NCBI GenBank assembly: GCA_019009955.1
Contig: CM032230.1
Location: forward strand, 13,792,501 to 13,856,500
Reading direction: 5' to 3'
Origin: Riptortus pedestris
Lineage: Eukaryota; Arthropoda; Insecta; Hemiptera; Alydidae
DNA length: 64,000 nucleotides
The translations under genes were made by a program, and so were the position numbers. A model generated the notes under the pieces. That model was given only the letters and a program-made list of their open reading frames with translations. It was not told where the DNA came from and ran no database searches. Each line of letters starts with the position of its first letter. Within the stretch, counting starts at the first letter, position 1. Shown here piece by piece: positions 35,407 through 45,975 of the stretch.

Positions 35407-36285
35407 CTGTTAGTGCTCTAAGGGTCGCAATTTTTATTTGATCGCCTCCAAACACGATATTTAAACGTTTTAAATAGAAATAAAGAAGAAGATTGTTTAC
35501 GCCTGAAATAGGACGAGCGGAAGGGGGATGAGTGGGGAATAATGAAAATTCGAAATATCTCGTTTATTACTTGTGGGATCAAGAAATTGTATAGAACCAA
35601 TCTTATTGAAAATATAATGTTCTATAAATGTTGTTATATACGATATTCCACTATTTTTATTACTAACCGAGATAATTCCATTTTTTAAGTTTCACCCTTC
35701 AGTAAACACCCACTCCTACTTATGTCATATTAACTATAATCTGTTATATCATGAAGCACTTTATTTGAAGCTTAAATACTAAATACTGTTCAATTACTTT
35801 GTGAGATAAATGCAAATACGTTGTGATGAATAAAGATCTTACTTCTTTTCTTGAAATATTTATTTGATCCATACCATAATCAATATTTAACCGTTTAATC
35901 CATCACTAAAATATCTGATTTCCCTTAAGGAAAATCTGCTAAAAATCATAGCCGTTAGTGGCAGAAACGAACTAGGAATAGGGGGCTTAGAGGGGGAATC
36001 GAAAATTCAAAATATATCCGATATTATGAGTCGTATCAAAAAATATTATAGGACCAATCTTGTTAAATTATTGTTGCTCTACAATTTTTCCTCTATTCAC
36101 TTTTTGTAGCTTAATTTTTAAGCGAGTTATTCGCACTTTCTTGTTTTCAGATGTTAGTAAACTCCCCACTTCTAATCATCGAATCTTTACTTAGCCAGAG
36201 AAAATATATGGGCAAAAGAGAGTAGTGTGCCACACTACTGTAATCTGCTTAGTTAACACAGCCACTGCGTTACGAAGTTTTCTTT
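35225..36285 (+). mobile_element. Helentron-like elements, two joined in tandem
   Basis: The first copy runs from GGCGGTACCCTTAACGCG (35230) through a TA tract to AATATCTGATTTCCC. An internal 5' palindrome TTTCCCTTAAGGAAAATCTGCT at 35920-35941 marks a second end. The second internal module then leads to AATCTGCTTAGTTAAC, an altered hairpin (ACACAGCCACTGCGT) and TACGAAGTTTT. The internal terminal sequence suggests head-to-tail joining or insertion of one copy into another. Confidence 0.65.
35333..35403 (+). repeat. (TA)n microsatellite inside the Helentron-like element
   Basis: A pure TA run of about 70 bp directly after GTATACATATGTG, at the family's microsatellite position. Confidence 0.95.
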
Positions 36286-37078
36286 ATTGTGAAGCTGTCA
36301 CGTGAGACAATCGAGGCACTTACTTGAATAGCTCTTACATCGATTGTAAACGAGAGTTGGTTTTTTTAAATGAAGGAAGGTGCTAGAGATTTAGTTCGTC
36401 AACGGGTGTATGACATATTTTCGACATCAAAAAGTTTTATTCAGGACTCCGTACATTGTTTACAGTTTTTCTTTAGATCTAGCGTGACGACATTGACGGG
36501 ACATTTTTGTGTGCCATTGTTAAAAATGTCCGCTTAAATATTTTTTCTGCTGGAGCTCTAATATCGAAATCTAACTATATAGAACTAGAGTGTTAAAAAA
36601 AAGCATAGGACTATTATAGTGAGTAGAATAAAAAAGTAGCTACTAGAGAGAAGGCTCTTTGTGAGGCAGAAAGGCGTGACAATGACTGTAGGGCGTCACA
36701 CTAGAATTGGCTTCCCATGGCTGGCAAATCTACGCACACGCAGATGCGAGCTGGCGCACAATGGCTGACTATTAACATACATTTTCGAACCGTTTAACAC
36801 CCCGACCCCACTCCCTCCCCTAACTAAACATATGTACCCCCTCCACCATCCCCCTGACGGGGACTCCATCAATCGGGGAACCGGCTTCAGACGTGTAAAT
36901 GTGCAATTATGATGGCATTATGAATGGCAAATGAGGGCTACTTTGGAGTTAAATATTCACGAACGCTGAGGGAGATCCAGGTGTAACCCAAGGGCCAACA
37001 CTAAGCACTATGTTATATTGATTTTTTTCATTTATAAATTATTATTTGCTTTTAATTGAAACACACTACTTATTAATT
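36286..37078. other. Low-copy DNA with a GC-richer core
   Basis: About 36690-36980 is GC-richer, repeat-free and non-coding, with TGGCTGGCAAATC, ACGCACACGCAGATGCGAG, CCATCCCCCTGACGGGG and TTATGATGGCATTATGAATGG. It is a candidate conserved non-coding block. The flanks are ordinary AT-rich sequence. Confidence 0.3.
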
Positions 37079-37180
37079 GATTTCCCTCAAGGGAAATCAG
37101 CTAATGAGGTTTTATTGACTTTAGAAAAATTTCCTCAAATGCCCATCTACCCTTGCTTGACGAAAATGAAGCGAAAGGGA
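37079..37180 (+). mobile_element. Helentron-like element, 5'-end fragment left of the satellite
   Basis: GATTTCCCTCAAGGGAAATC, AGCTAATGAGG and CCTCAAATGCCCATC are visible; the copy stops at ACGAAAATGAAGCG. A sister fragment in the same orientation lies at 40299, beyond the satellite array. Confidence 0.7.
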
Positions 37181-37597
37181 AAGTAAGTTCCCACGTGCTG
37201 GTATAGCATACTTGGGATCTCACAGAATAGAATTCATAAGAATTAGCTGTAAATGTATTTATTAAAAATGTTTGGATTTACAAATCATACTAAAATTTAT
37301 TTTACATTTTTTGTTATAATATTAAGAGTTTTCCAGTGATTTTTTAAAATCTTTTTAGAAAGATATACATTTTCTGTTTATGATTTCTTATTTGTTCCCT
37401 TTTTTTTATTTCACGTGCCCCACTTGCCCTTACTTTCCCTCTCCCTTTGCGATGGAGGGAGGGTTGAATAGTGAATCAGCTGGAGGGATATGACGTGGAA
37501 CTGAAAATACCGGAATCAAGAAGTCAAATGGCAAAACATGTACAAGGGGGAGATTGGTGGGGTCGTAAGGGGAACACTGTTGGAACCATTATAATTC
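37181..37597. other. Non-coding DNA between a Helentron-like fragment and the satellite
   Basis: AT-rich sequence with no recognised feature. Confidence 0.35.
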
Positions 37598-40252
37598 ATA
37601 ACATCATCAGCGCATAGTAATTAACCATACAATACAGACCATTAAAATAAAAACATCGGCGTAGAGTAATTAACTGTACTGTACAGACCATTATAATAAA
37701 AACATCATCAACGTATAGTAATTAACCATATTCAACAGATCATCATAATTTTGATAACATCATTAGCGTATAGTAGTTAACCACACTCAAAAAAACATAT
37801 CAATTATAATAACATCATCAGCCTATAGTAATTAACCATACTCAAATGATCATCATAATTATGATAACATCATCAGCGTATAGTAGTTAACCACACTCAA
37901 AAGACCATTACAATTATAACATCATCAACGTATAGTAATTAACCATACTCAAATGATCATCATAATTATGATAACATCATCAGCGTATAGTAGTTAACCA
38001 CACTCAAAAGACCATTACAATTATAACATCATCAGCCTATAGTAATTAACCATACTCAAAAGATCATCATAATTATGATAACATCATCAGCGTATAGTAG
38101 TTAACCACACTCAAAAGACCATTACAATTATAATAACATCATCAGCCTATAGTAATTAACCATACTCAAAAGATAATCATAATTATGACAACATCATCAG
38201 CGTATAGTTGTTAACCAAAATCAAAAGACCATTATTAATATAATAACATCATCAGCGTATAGTAATTAACCATTCTTAAAAGACCATTATTAATATAATA
38301 ACATCATCAGCCTGCAGTAATTAACCATTCTTAAAAGACCATTATTAATATAATAACATCATCAGCCTATAGTTATTAATCATACTCAAAGATCATCATA
38401 ATTATGATAACATCATCAGCGTATAGTAGTTAACCACACTCAAAAAACCATTACAATTATAATAACATCATCAGCCTATAGTAATTAACCATACTCAAAA
38501 GATCATCATAATTTTGATAACATCATCAGCGTATAGTAGTTAACCACACTCAAAAAAACATATCAATTACAATAACATCATCAGCCTATAGTAATTAACC
38601 ATACTCAAATGATTATCATAATTATGATAACATCATCAGCGTATAGTAGTTAACCACACTCAAAAAACCATTACAATTATAATAACATCATCAGCCTATA
38701 GTTATTAACCATACTCAAAAGATCATCATAATTTTGATAACATCATCAGCGTATAGTAGTTAACCACACTCAAAAAAACATATCAATTACATAACATCAT
38801 CAGCCTATAGTAATTAACCATACTCAAATGATTATCATAATTATGATAACATCATCAGCGTATAGTAGTTAACCACACTCAAAAGACCATTACAATTATA
38901 ATAACATCATCAGCCTATAGTAATTAACCATACTCAAAAGATCATCATAATTATGATAACATCATCAGCGTATAGTAGTTAACCACACTCAAAAAAACAT
39001 ATCAATTATAATAACATCATCAGCCTATAGTAATTAACCATACTCAAAAGATCATCATAATTATGATAACATCATCAGCGTATAGTAGTTAACCACACTC
39101 AAAAAACCATTACAATTATAATAACATCATCAGCCTATAGTAATTAACCATACTCAAAAGATCATCATAATTATGATAACATCATCAGCGTATAGTAGTT
39201 AACCACACTCAAAAAACCATTACAATTATAATAACATCATCAGCCTATAGTAATTAACCATACTCAAAAGATCATCATAATTTTGATAACATCATCAGCG
39301 TATAGTAGTTAACCACACTCAAAAAAACATATCAATTACAATAACATCATCAGCCTATAGTAATTAACCATACTCAAAAATGATCATCATAATTATGATA
39401 ACATCATCAGCGTATAGTAGTTAACCACACTCAAAAAACCATTACAATTATAATAACATCATCAGCCTATAGTAATTAACCATACTCAAAAGATCATCAT
39501 AATTTTGATAACATCATCAGCGTATAGTAGTTAACCACACTCAAAAAAACATATCAATTACAATAACATCATCAGCCTATAGTAATTAACCATACTCAAA
39601 TGATTATCATAATTATGATAACATCATCAGCGTATAGTAGTTAACCACACTCAAAAAGACCATTACAATTATAATAACATCATCAGCCTATAGTAATTAA
39701 CCATACTCAAAAGATCATCATAATTTTGATAACATCATCAGCGTATAGTAGTTAACCACACTCAAAAAAACATATCAATTATAATAACATCATCAGCCTA
39801 TAGTAATTAACCATACTCAAATGATCATCATAATTATGATAACATCATCAGCGTATAGTAGTTAACCACACTCAAAAGACCATTACAATTATAATAACAT
39901 CATCAGCCTATAGTAATTAACCATACTCCAATGATCATCATAATTATGATAACATAATCAGCGTATAGTAGTTAACCACAATCAAATGACCATTACAAGT
40001 ATAATAACAGCATCGGCCTTTAGTTATTAACCATACTCAAAAGATCATCATAATTATAGTAACATCATCAGCGTATAGTAGTTAACCACACACTACAGAC
40101 CATTAAAATAAAAACAACATCAGCGTAAAGTAATTGATCATATTAATTAGAATTTATTATTCATAATAGCATCATCAGCTTACAGTAATTAACCATACTC
40201 TGCAGACTATCATAATTTATAATATCATCAGCCTATAGTAATTAATCATACT
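37598..40252 (+). repeat. 55-bp satellite array, about 48 monomers, with higher-order structure
   Basis: Two monomer types alternate. Type A starts AACATCATCAGCGTATAGTA and continues GTTAACCACACTCAAAA. Type B starts AACATCATCAGCCTATAGTA and continues ATTAACCATACTCAAA. Each is 55 bp, giving a 110-bp dimer. Subtypes of A (ACCATTACAATTATAAT or AACATATCAATTACAAT) and B (ending AATTATGAT or AATTTTGAT) alternate in the middle of the array, giving an apparent 220-bp tetramer. Monomers at both edges (37.6-37.75 and 40.0-40.25 kb) are more diverged. Most B monomers contain the perfect palindrome ATCATAATTATGAT. There is no coding capacity. Confidence 0.95.
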
Positions 40253-40298
40253 CCTCAGTTCTGCAGAGTTCTGGATGTGGAATTTGTTTATATTGCTT

Positions 40299-40440
40299 TA
40301 GCTGATTTCCATTAAGGGAAATCAACTAATGAGGTTTTATTAAACAACTTGATTTCTGAGAAAGTTCTTCAAATGTCCATCGATCCTACCTATGGGATCA
40401 AAATGAGATCCGTTCAAGTTTATATATTCATTCTTGTCGA
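40299..40440 (+). mobile_element. Helentron-like element, 5'-end fragment right of the satellite
   Basis: GCTGATTTCCATTAAGGGAA, ATCAACTAATGAGG and AAATGTCCATCGATCCTACC, then AAAATGAGATCCGTTCAAG. It breaks off before the internal modules, where a 41-bp T run follows. AGGAAAATCTGCT at 40514 may be a remnant of its other end. Confidence 0.7.

Positions 40441-40446
<6 letters not shown>

Positions 40447-40487
<41 letters not shown>
40447..40487 (+). repeat. Poly-T tract of about 41 bp
   Basis: An uninterrupted T run, by far the longest homopolymer in the window. It sits between a Helentron-like 5' fragment and a possible 3' remnant; assembly or polymerase slippage could affect its length. Confidence 0.9.
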
Positions 40488-40488
<1 letters not shown>

Positions 40489-40530
40489 TGAGAAATCTCG
40501 TCATGTTAGGTAGAGGAAAATCTGCTACAA

Positions 40531-41422
40531 ATGTATTGCATGTAATAAGAGGCCGATATCGATAACAAATGAGAAGAACAACTCTACTCCGAGAGAGATA
40601 GAAAATTAACCAATAATCGATTCACTTATAAATCGATAATTGAGTGAGAAGCAAGTAACTGTAGACGAGAAGAGAGAGAGAAAGAAGAAAGATAGAGCGA
40701 GAGAGGGAAGTACTTCTCATGTTTAAAAGAGAGCAGATGCCAACGAGATGATTAGGCCCTTCGGCTATTATCGGGTGAGATCGACTATTATCGGCAAAGA
40801 TCGTGTCACGTCGTCAGGTCACGAGTCTCCGATTTACGGAGCCCGCTACTTCTCTACTTGCATCTCCTCTTTAGCCTTCATTCTAGCCTATTTCATACTA
40901 ATTTTATTTTCTGTTTAAATTCAATCTTCAAATATTAATATGTAGTGAACATTAAATATGAAAATTAAATGAAAGTCACTCATTCCCAGGAATGATATGG
41001 AATGGCAAAAGTATGTGCATTTTCAGCAGGTTTAAGTTACTAATGAGCTCTGTTTCACATCTTTTCCTTGAATTGTTTACCACTTACTTAGACGGGGCAA
41101 GGGCAAGATTAGCCATGGTACATAAGGCGTTGGTTTTAATAAATAAATATTAAAATTGATCTTAATATACCTCTTTGTTCGACTCGCACGTGGTCAATAT
41201 GAATTTCTTTAATTAAAAACTCATTAAAAACTCCTTAGTCACATTCTAGCTAAAAAAGGTCCAAACTAGCTAATCTAATTCGCAGTTGCATTAAGAGGAT
41301 GTTAATAAATATCAAATTGAAAACAAAATCAACATGAATATTCCCTCGATAGCGAAAAACTATAAAAAATAAGAAGAGAAACAGAATAAATTTTAATCAA
41401 TAAATAAACAGTAATGTGACTA
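40531..41422. other. Non-coding DNA, no feature recognised
   Basis: GAGA-rich patches (40660-40710) and a GC-richer segment near 40740-40870 containing CGGCTATTATCGG repeated as CGACTATTATCGG. No coding frame or repeat family. Confidence 0.35.
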
Positions 41423-41632
41423 ACATTTATTATTTATTAACATCCATTTTATGCTACTATGACCAATTGGGACGGATTATCTACGGACTACCACACTTTT
41501 CTAGCCAGGGTGGGACTAAGGATTTTATTTATGGAGTTCGTCACTAAATAAATTCCTAATGTCCAGGCGAGAGTCGAACTCGCCACTCTGGTTTAACGTA
41601 TGAGATTAAGGCTAATGCTTTAACTCATTTGT
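41423..41632 (-). mobile_element. tRNA-derived SINE, reverse, near full length
   Basis: The tail TTATTATTTATTAACATCC is on the left. The body is CCAATTGGGACGG, CTAGCCAGGGTGGGACTAAG and GTTCGTCACTAAATAAATTCC. The B-box complement GAGTCGAACTC is at about 41570-41580, and the head runs to GCTTTAACTC. Confidence 0.8.
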
Positions 41633-41639
41633 TATGCTG

Positions 41640-42080
41640 AGAGCCCCACTCCTAGTCACGTCATATTATCTATAAGCTGTTATATCATGAACCACTTCAT
41701 TCCAAGGTTAAATAACCAATATTGTTTTCATTGAACTATTACTTTGTGAGGCACAAGCAAATACTTTGCTTGTTCTTTACTCGAAAAGTTTATTTGATCT
41801 ATACCATACTCGATATTTAGTTTCAGTAAACACGAAAAATCATATTTGTTATTGGCTGAAATCGGACCTGAAATAGTGGTTGTTTAGCCTCCTAAACCAG
41901 GAGGAGTATTCCAAATATCTTTATTATTAGAAGTCGGTTCATGAAATGTTATAGAACCAATCTCGTTGAAATTTTGATTTTCTACAATTGTTGTTCTATG
42001 CATTTTTTGATAACTCGAGTATTGAGCGAGTTATTCGTACTTTATTGATTCCCTGTGAGGACGGACTTTTCTTCTTGTAA
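41640..42080 (+). mobile_element. Helentron-like element, 5'-truncated
   Basis: It starts in the CCCCACTCCTAGTCACG block and continues through the second internal module (TTTATTTGATCTATACCATAC, ATTCGTACTTTATTG). It ends in a shortened hairpin region (CCCTGTGAGGACGGACTTTT). Confidence 0.7.
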
Positions 42081-43078
42081 TAGTAGTACTACAGATTGAT
42101 TATACAAAGTGGCGTTACCATATTCAAAACATCGTGTAATGGATTCCATTAAACATGAATTATTTGATTTAAAAATGTTATTTTTTCAGTTAAAATGAAT
42201 TTAATTAATGTTCAAAAGAGTAATTAAATATTCCAAATTAAAATCGCGACCTACTTAAATGAGATATACTATGGGGCATACATTTACATCACACCGACCC
42301 CTAATTATTTTTTCGCGCGCATGGACCCCTTGTAAGTGGTCGGTCAACGACCTCTGTGAGTACATTTAGACCATATGTGATATCATGGCTCTAAATTAAT
42401 AATTTAAAAAAAATCTGAGAACATTTATTGTTTCCTTGTATTTCGTAGGATATCCTCATTTCAGTAGTTAGTGGGGCGGAGAAGGAATTCCTGTAGAGAC
42501 TAGGTGGATATTGGAGCCGTGTTAGCCATTTTTCTCGGGAGGCTCATTTAGCTCTCGGGAATTGAGTTCTTTCTAAATAATCCCCGGCCCGTCAGAGAGC
42601 GCTAAAAAATTACAGAGATCTGAAGGAGGGTGATGAGGGAGTAAGCCGATAGGGGTGATTTGTCACTGCTACTACGGGCCGGTGATTCAGTCGCAGGGCG
42701 ATTATCACCGCTTGGCCCATTAGCCCCTATGTTTGGTCACCGTCTCACCGAAGCGGTTATCCTTACAGCTCGGCATCCATCACTTAGCAGTTCTGATTAC
42801 TTTATCACTGTCTCTTATGCTCATCACTTAGTTACACGCTATTAGGGCTGACGTGTTTATTTATGTATGTGTTTTCAGCCTTAATCCTGCAAAGGAATTC
42901 ATAAGCGACTTACTAAAACTTGTTTACTGATGAGCATATCCAAAAAGCGCTGCCTCGTTCTCTGCTATTACATTTTCTCTTCAGCTCATACATTTCACGA
43001 CAAAACAATAAAGATACCATTTCATGTAACGAAATTACATTATTCCATTAATTTACTTATTACTAATAATAGTAATTT
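42081..43078. other. Low-copy non-coding DNA
   Basis: A GC-richer, repeat-free segment at about 42470-42790 (GTTAGTGGGGCGGAGAAGG, CTCGGGAGGCTCATTTAGC) may be conserved non-coding DNA. The small frame at 42660-42845 (+) has no domain. Confidence 0.35.
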
Positions 43079-43149
43079 ATTTAGTGTCGTACTCATTAAA
43101 TAAAATCCCTAGTCCCTCACCGGTTAGAAAAGGGCAGTAACCTGTAGAT
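43079..43149 (+). mobile_element. SINE 3' fragment, cut by a hAT end
   Basis: ATTTAGTGTCGTACTCATTAA, CCCTCACCGGTTAGAAAAGG and GTAACCTGTAGAT match the SINE body. It stops exactly where the hAT terminus CAGGCTTGCGC begins. Confidence 0.65.
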
Positions 43150-43660
43150 CAGGCTTGCGCAACCTTTGACATGTTTCGGGCCAACCTTTAGTGAGCAAAT
43201 ATATTCGCAGGCCACTTTTAAAAGTAGTGCATTTTAAAGTAGTGTTTGTCATTTTTAACGATAAATATTAGACATGAAATTATACGACAATGTAATTATA
43301 ATACAAATCATTAAAACAACAAAATGAAATGAAAAAAAAATAGGCACAATATTATAATTAAATCGTAAAATTTGGAATTATTACAAACAACGAAAGTTAA
43401 GCAACACCGAAATCGATGAGACACTTGAGCTTGAATTTGGTAAACTAATCCATCCATGTTTGGATTAATTTCACGGATTTAAAAACGTAAAGAATTTTCC
43501 AAATTATCGTCAGTCTGCCTTGTACGATGTTTTGATTTATTAACTTTCATCATTGAAAAGAACTGTTCGCTTTTATAAGTACTGCCAAACGCACAAATCT
43601 TTCCTCATCTTCCTCATTTGGAGTAAGTAGTGTAATATTTTTATTTAATGGGTTTATCAA
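43150..43660 (-). pseudogene. hAT transposon relic with transposase C-terminus
   Basis: On the minus strand 43570-43480 reads SEQFFSMMKVNKSKHRTRQT and DDNLENSLRF, then PNMDGLV and QVSH. This fits the C-terminal dimerisation region of hAT transposases of the type captured in GTF2IRD2-like proteins (SEQxFSxMKxNKSKxRSxLTDxHL...). The left terminus CAGGCTTGCGCAACCTTTG resembles hAT terminal repeats and is followed by GCAGGCCACTTTT-type subterminal sequence. Stops and frameshifts show decay. The other terminus was not found. Confidence 0.65.
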
Positions 43661-44290
43661 AATGTCTCGTGGGCAGAATCAAATCTTACCACGTTGTTGC
43701 CCACATATACTGTGGATCTAGGATTCCAAAAGCATTTTCCAAAATGAATTGATACCTCAGACACTCATAGCCCAATTTCTTTTAAAATCCTTTATCTAAT
43801 ATTCTCCCTATTGATATAAAATACTTACCAATTTAAAAACTTTGCAGTTGGTTAACTGAGTAAACTTCACATAATTTTCTCATCAAAGGTTAACTTCATA
43901 AATAGACAACAAATATTTTGACTTCTTGAGTATTTTGAAAGTAGAACAATGATACTTCCTACTAAAATATCCTCCAAAGTTTCATGGCACGGATCACAAA
44001 AAAAAAAAAAAACATTTTTCGCGCAAACTTTATTGATACTGCTCTACATTTTTCGTGGCTTACATACCACCTCTTCAGGGGCTATCCATTTCTGAAGTAC
44101 TCATTCATTGCCAAAATCCCTTCCTCAATGGGGAGTTAGTTGGTACACAAAAGTACCAAAAATAAATATTGGGCCCAGAATAAGAAGAATACTAAAATAA
44201 TAGTCATTCTTATAACAAGTTCGTTCACATTACACAACTCATACAGTGACTTGAAAGTTTCATATAGGAACTTGTATTAATTAATACGGT
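43661..44290. other. Non-coding DNA upstream of the homeobox exon
   Basis: Possibly more decayed hAT sequence on the left, then AT-rich intron. A 14-A run is at about 43998-44012. No further exon was seen. Confidence 0.35.
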
Positions 44291-44343
44291 AATGAGTATT
44301 CCCTCCATTTTTCTTTTAAATCGATATATTTCTAACGATGTAT

Positions 44344-44358
44344 GTATATGTTTTCCAG
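44344..44358 (+). promoter_or_regulatory. 3' splice site of the homeobox intron
   Basis: GTATATGTTTTCCAG: a pyrimidine-leaning tract followed by AG, directly before the first conserved residues of the exon. It sets the start of the exon at 44359. Confidence 0.8.
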
Positions 44359-44531
44359 GTCCAGACATCCCAGGTTACCTCCTCCAACCGTTCAGGAAAC
44401 CCAAAAGGATACGGACAGCCTTCTCACCTTCGCAGCTTCTCAAGCTAGAGCATGCCTTCGAGAAGAACCACTACGTAGTGGGGGCAGAGAGGAAACAGTT
44501 AGCCCAGTCCCTCAGCCTCACCGAAACACAG
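44359..44531 (+). CDS. ems: Empty-spiracles/EMX class homeobox gene, internal exon
   Basis: A 173-bp exon encodes [20 protein letters not shown], continuing with [20 protein letters not shown] and [17 protein letters not shown]. From PKRIRTAF this is homeodomain residues 1-44 (helix 1, helix 2 and the turn). The [10 protein letters not shown] lead-in and the [17 protein letters not shown] block are diagnostic of the EMX/ems/E5 class, transcription factors of anterior head and brain patterning that act in the nucleus. The exon is phase 1 at its start (one base of a codon comes from upstream) and ends after TETQ with GTAACT, the class-typical 44/45 splice point. The recognition helix (VKVWFQNRR) must lie on the next exon, which I cannot find in the remaining 19.4 kb. 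Whether this is ems itself or its paralogue E5 cannot be decided from one exon. Confidence 0.93.
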
Positions 44532-44540
44532 GTAACTAAC
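44532..44540 (+). promoter_or_regulatory. 5' splice site after homeodomain residue 44
   Basis: CAG|GTAACTAAC: a good donor match, at the conserved intron position between Gln44 and Val45 of the homeodomain. Confidence 0.85.
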
Positions 44541-44654
44541 TATATTCAATATGTGTGTGCCTGTGTGTGTCTATACTTATATTGGCCATTCTGGTCGAAA
44601 ATTATAAGCGTTCGAAGGATCACGGTGAAAAGTGTTCAGATTACAACTTTTTAG

Positions 44655-45975
44655 GCCCGCTATTCATGTTGTACTCATGACGTGATTTTCGAAACATGTC
44701 TTCCAATATTCATCGAACCTACCCATTAGATGAGCTACTGGCTTCTTCATCTGGTTTCACATTGATTTTAAGCTGATTTCTGTGTAGGGAAAAATATTTG
44801 CGGTCGAAATTTTTGTCTCCAAATCATTACCAAACTCGATATATACCTAAGCGTTTTATATAAAACTGAAGATCAATTTCGTTAAAGGCTATAATAAGAC
44901 ACGGTTAGAGAGGGAATTTTGAAAATTTGAAAGATCTTCCTATTATACGCCGTAACGAAAAATTGTATAAAACCAATCAATAAGCCAATAATTAAAAACT
45001 TTCTTATAATAAATATACTAGATTATTAAATAAAGGCTCATCCTTCAAACCAGATACATAAAATATGTTAAATTTATTAAAACTAAATTATGGAATATAA
45101 TAAATAACTCATAAAGATACAAAAATATTTGAACTGTATAATTATAAATATTAAATAACTCCTATAAAATAAATTCATATATATTAATAGATACCTATGT
45201 AACTACTAAAATTACCCTAGGTTTGAAGGCTATTACATATAATAATGATCTAAAATCTAAGATTACTTCTAGATGATTTATCTCTAATAATTATTATTAC
45301 ATATGAAAATAATAATTAATTAATTAAATAAAATATTTAAATAAATCTAGTATCATACCTCCTATCATTCTTTGATTTACTTTAAAGATTACCTAAAGTT
45401 ATCAATTGTTAATTAAATTACCTATAAATGCAGTAATATAAATATTTTCTCTATCATGAATATTAACCGAGATATTTGGATCATATTAATAAAAAGCTGT
45501 TATATCATGAATCATTTTATTCCAAGCTTAAATACCACATATATTTTTAATTATGCATGATACATGAAAATTCGTTCTGTAATGCCGACGTGAATTAAGA
45601 GTTTACGTTCTTGCCTCGAAAACTTTTATTTCTTCTATACCATCCTCGATATTTAACTGTTTCAATCAACACAAAAATCATATTTGTTATTGGGAGAATT
45701 AAGAGGGAGATTCGAAAATTCATAATATCTTGGTTAAAATGAGTTGGATCGTAAAATTGTATAGAACCAATCTTGTTAAACTGTTGATGGTCTACATTTG
45801 ATATTCTATGCATTTTTTTTGTAACTCGAGCATTAAGCGATTTATTCTTATTTATTTTCGTATTTATTTTTTACATTGAAATAGAGAATATGTGGTGAGA
45901 TAAGAGCAGTTGCATTATACCAGCACGTTGGATGTCTGCTTAGTTTACGCAGTCTGTGAGTGACGGACTTTATAT
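44655..45975 (+). mobile_element. Helentron-like element in the homeobox intron, carrying an AT-rich insert
   Basis: It starts about 125 bp after the splice donor with CTATTCATGTTGTACTCATGA and passes the first module. An AT-rich insert follows (about 45000-45430), then it resumes (AATATTAACCGAGATATTTGG) through the second module. It ends GGATGTCTGCTTAGTTTACG, hairpin remnant, GTGACGGACTTTA. The TA tract is absent. Confidence 0.7.
44998..45430. other. Extremely AT-rich insert of unknown origin
   Basis: About 430 bp interrupt the Helentron-like copy between CCAATCAATAAGCC and the module resuming near 45436. It is far more AT-rich than its host, with one echo in inverted sense (CCTTCAAACCAG against CTAGGTTTGAAGG). 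It resembles arthropod mitochondrial DNA in composition only; no mitochondrial gene could be read in it. Its identity is open. Confidence 0.4.

Noticed and set aside
37598..40252. CRISPR-like array of regular repeats
   Set aside because: There are no unique spacers; the units are contiguous 55-bp satellite monomers in an animal genome.
44292..44358. Extension of the homeobox coding frame upstream to an ATG at 44292
   Set aside because: The upstream residues are hydrophobic intron translation, and a good 3' splice site (TTTTCCAG) lies directly before the first conserved residues.
44998..45430. Nuclear copy of mitochondrial DNA
   Set aside because: Composition fits, but no mitochondrial gene or tRNA could be read; kept only as an AT-rich insert of unknown origin.
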